Source of the DNA: Candidatus Nitrotoga sp. 1052
GTDB lineage: Bacteria > Pseudomonadota > Gammaproteobacteria > Burkholderiales > Gallionellaceae
Direction: 5' to 3'
DNA: 53,991 nt
Assembly (NCBI RefSeq): GCF_927312905.1
Contig: NZ_CAKMHQ010000056.1
Location: 1-53,991 of the forward strand
Shown: piece after piece, positions 53,244 through 53,991 of the stretch
Layout: every line of letters begins with the position of its first letter
Numbering within the stretch: position 1 is the stretch's first letter
The notes under the pieces: generated by a model
Database searches by the model: none
Seen by the model: only the letters and a program-made list of their open reading frames with translations
What the model was told of the DNA's origin: nothing
Made by a program: the position numbers and the translations under genes

Positions 53244-53813
53244 ATGCCACTCAATATCCCAAATCTGCTGACTTGGTTTCGCATTATGCTCATACCTGTG
53301 TTTCTCGGGGTGTTCTACCTACCCGACACAACACTTTCCCTGCACCACAAGCATTTAGTCAGCACGGTAATATTCGCGTTGGCCGCTCTTACAGATTGGC
53401 TAGATGGTTATCTGGCGCGCGCGCTCAATCAGACTTCCGCTTTTGGCGCATTTCTCGATCCAGTCGCTGACAAGCTGATGGTGGCTGCTGCATTGATTGT
53501 GCTGGTAAAGCTTGGCTATGTGGATATGGTCATTGCATTCATCATTATCGGTCGTGAAATTGCCATCTCTGCTTTACGCGAATGGATGGCTCAGCTTGGT
53601 GAAAGTAAGAGTACCGCGGTTTCCATGTTGGGTAAGGTGAAAACTGTATTTCAGATGAGTGCCATATTGCTGCTGCTTTGCCATGAATCGCTGGTTGGTT
53701 TGCCTGCTAATACATTGGGTACGTTGCTGATTTATCTTGCTGCTATTTTGACATTGTGGTCTATGATTTATTACTTGAAACTTGCGCTGCCACAAATTGC
53801 CCGCAACAAATAG
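53244..53813 (+). CDS. pgsA: CDP-diacylglycerol-glycerol-3-phosphate 3-phosphatidyltransferase
   Basis: The 189-residue integral membrane enzyme catalyses the committed step of phosphatidylglycerol synthesis. It begins MPLNIPNLLTWFRIMLIPVF. The CDP-alcohol phosphotransferase signature is complete: the Asp-Gly-Ala-Arg series in TDWLDGYLARALNQTSAFGA with the second Asp pair in FLDPVADKLM. Six membrane helices are predicted. It starts 2 nt after uvrC. A weak hairpin (GTGGC-AAGGC-GCCAC, 53849-53863) lies downstream without a T-run. Confidence 0.96.
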   Translation: MPLNIPNLLTWFRIMLIPVFLGVFYLPDTTLSLHHKHLVSTVIFALAALTDWLDGYLARALNQTSAFGAFLDPVADKLMVAAALIVLVKLGYVDMVIAFIIIGREIAISALREWMAQLGESKSTAVSMLGKVKTVFQMSAILLLLCHESLVGLPANTLGTLLIYLAAILTLWSMIYYLKLALPQIARNK

Positions 53814-53920
53814 AAGGGGCATTATGTTGCATAAAATGTCCACTTCTAGTGGCAAGGCGCCACGAAATAATGCTTCGCCATTGTGCTATACAGAAAAGAA
53901 CATTTCATTGAGCCCCCTAC

Positions 53921-53991
53921 AAACAACCCGAACATTATGTTAGCCCAAAGTAGTAATGTCCGGTTTCTCCCAAGTAGAAATGTCCGCTGGT
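53921..53991. mobile_element. Probable insertion-sequence end at the window edge
   Basis: Two near-identical short units, AAGTAGTAATGTCCGGT and AAGTAGAAATGTCCGCT, occur about 21 bp apart, like the transposase-binding repeats at the ends of some integrase-type insertion sequences. The element would continue beyond the window. No coding part is visible, so the family is not assigned. Confidence 0.4.

Noticed and set aside
53814-53920. tRNA genes downstream of pgsA
   Set aside because: uvrC-pgsA is often followed by tRNAs, but no cloverleaf-forming sequence or TTCGA-type T-loop is visible here.

Overview
The window looks like a chromosomal segment of a motile, Gram-negative betaproteobacterium. 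A Nitrosomonadales/Gallionellaceae-type relative is my guess from family resemblance and gene neighbourhoods; no 16S gene is present. Supporting signs are flgM/flgN behind a textbook sigma-28 promoter, a PII (GlnK)/AmtB ammonium system, an outer-membrane porin, a DsrC/TusE-fold protein, and a uvrC-pgsA pair. No tRNA, rRNA or CRISPR array was found.

Layout. (1) 1-7.3 kb, housekeeping: flgM-flgN; a minus-strand porin-glnK-amtB-glnK block in which the two glnK copies sit in a 415-bp near-identical direct repeat; a secreted PQQ-type sugar dehydrogenase; a DsrC-like protein. (2) 7.3-9.34 kb, a scar: a 38-bp perfect palindrome, an eroded IS110-family transposase and a fragment of a second transposase. 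(3) 9.34-47.0 kb, one very large surface-glycan locus. It holds GT2, GT4, GT14, GT39-like and WbsX-type glycosyltransferases, two sulfotransferases, two asparagine-synthetase paralogues, two deacetylase-fold proteins, methyltransferases, WecB (UDP-GlcNAc 2-epimerase), a GtrA/GtrB-type flippase and glucosyl-carrier cassette, a membrane-anchored FG-GAP/ASPIC-UnbV protein, and a Wzm/Wzt ABC exporter. (4) 47.0-54 kb, housekeeping: ppk, a small EF-hand protein, a family-5-like uracil-DNA glycosylase, uvrC and pgsA, then the probable end of an insertion sequence at the window edge.

How it works together (inference). Sugars are activated (WecB), assembled in the cytoplasm by the glycosyltransferases, modified (sulfate, methyl, amide, deacetylation, perhaps glycerol phosphate) and exported by Wzm/Wzt. 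The Gtr-like cassette would add side sugars from a lipid carrier on the periplasmic side. Many genes overlap by 1-8 nt (ATGA, GTGA or TAATG junctions), so long stretches are translationally coupled.

Two arrangements stand out. First, the gene at 20683-25047 encodes a 1454-residue protein that joins a GT2 glycosyltransferase, a multi-pass membrane region, an alkaline-phosphatase/sulfatase-fold domain with a Thr in the nucleophile position, and a C-terminal CDP-glycerol glycerophosphotransferase-like domain. It looks like a one-chain glycan assembly and phospho-decoration enzyme. Second, the exporter genes wzm and wzt are separated by about 3.8 kb of toxin-antitoxin modules (two MNT/HEPN pairs, two DUF433 antitoxin copies, a DUF5615 toxin stump and HicBA), with three decaying copies of the first 200-300 bp of wzt between the modules. 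This looks like repeated insertion and duplication at the wzt 5' end and is the best candidate for an undescribed process in the window.
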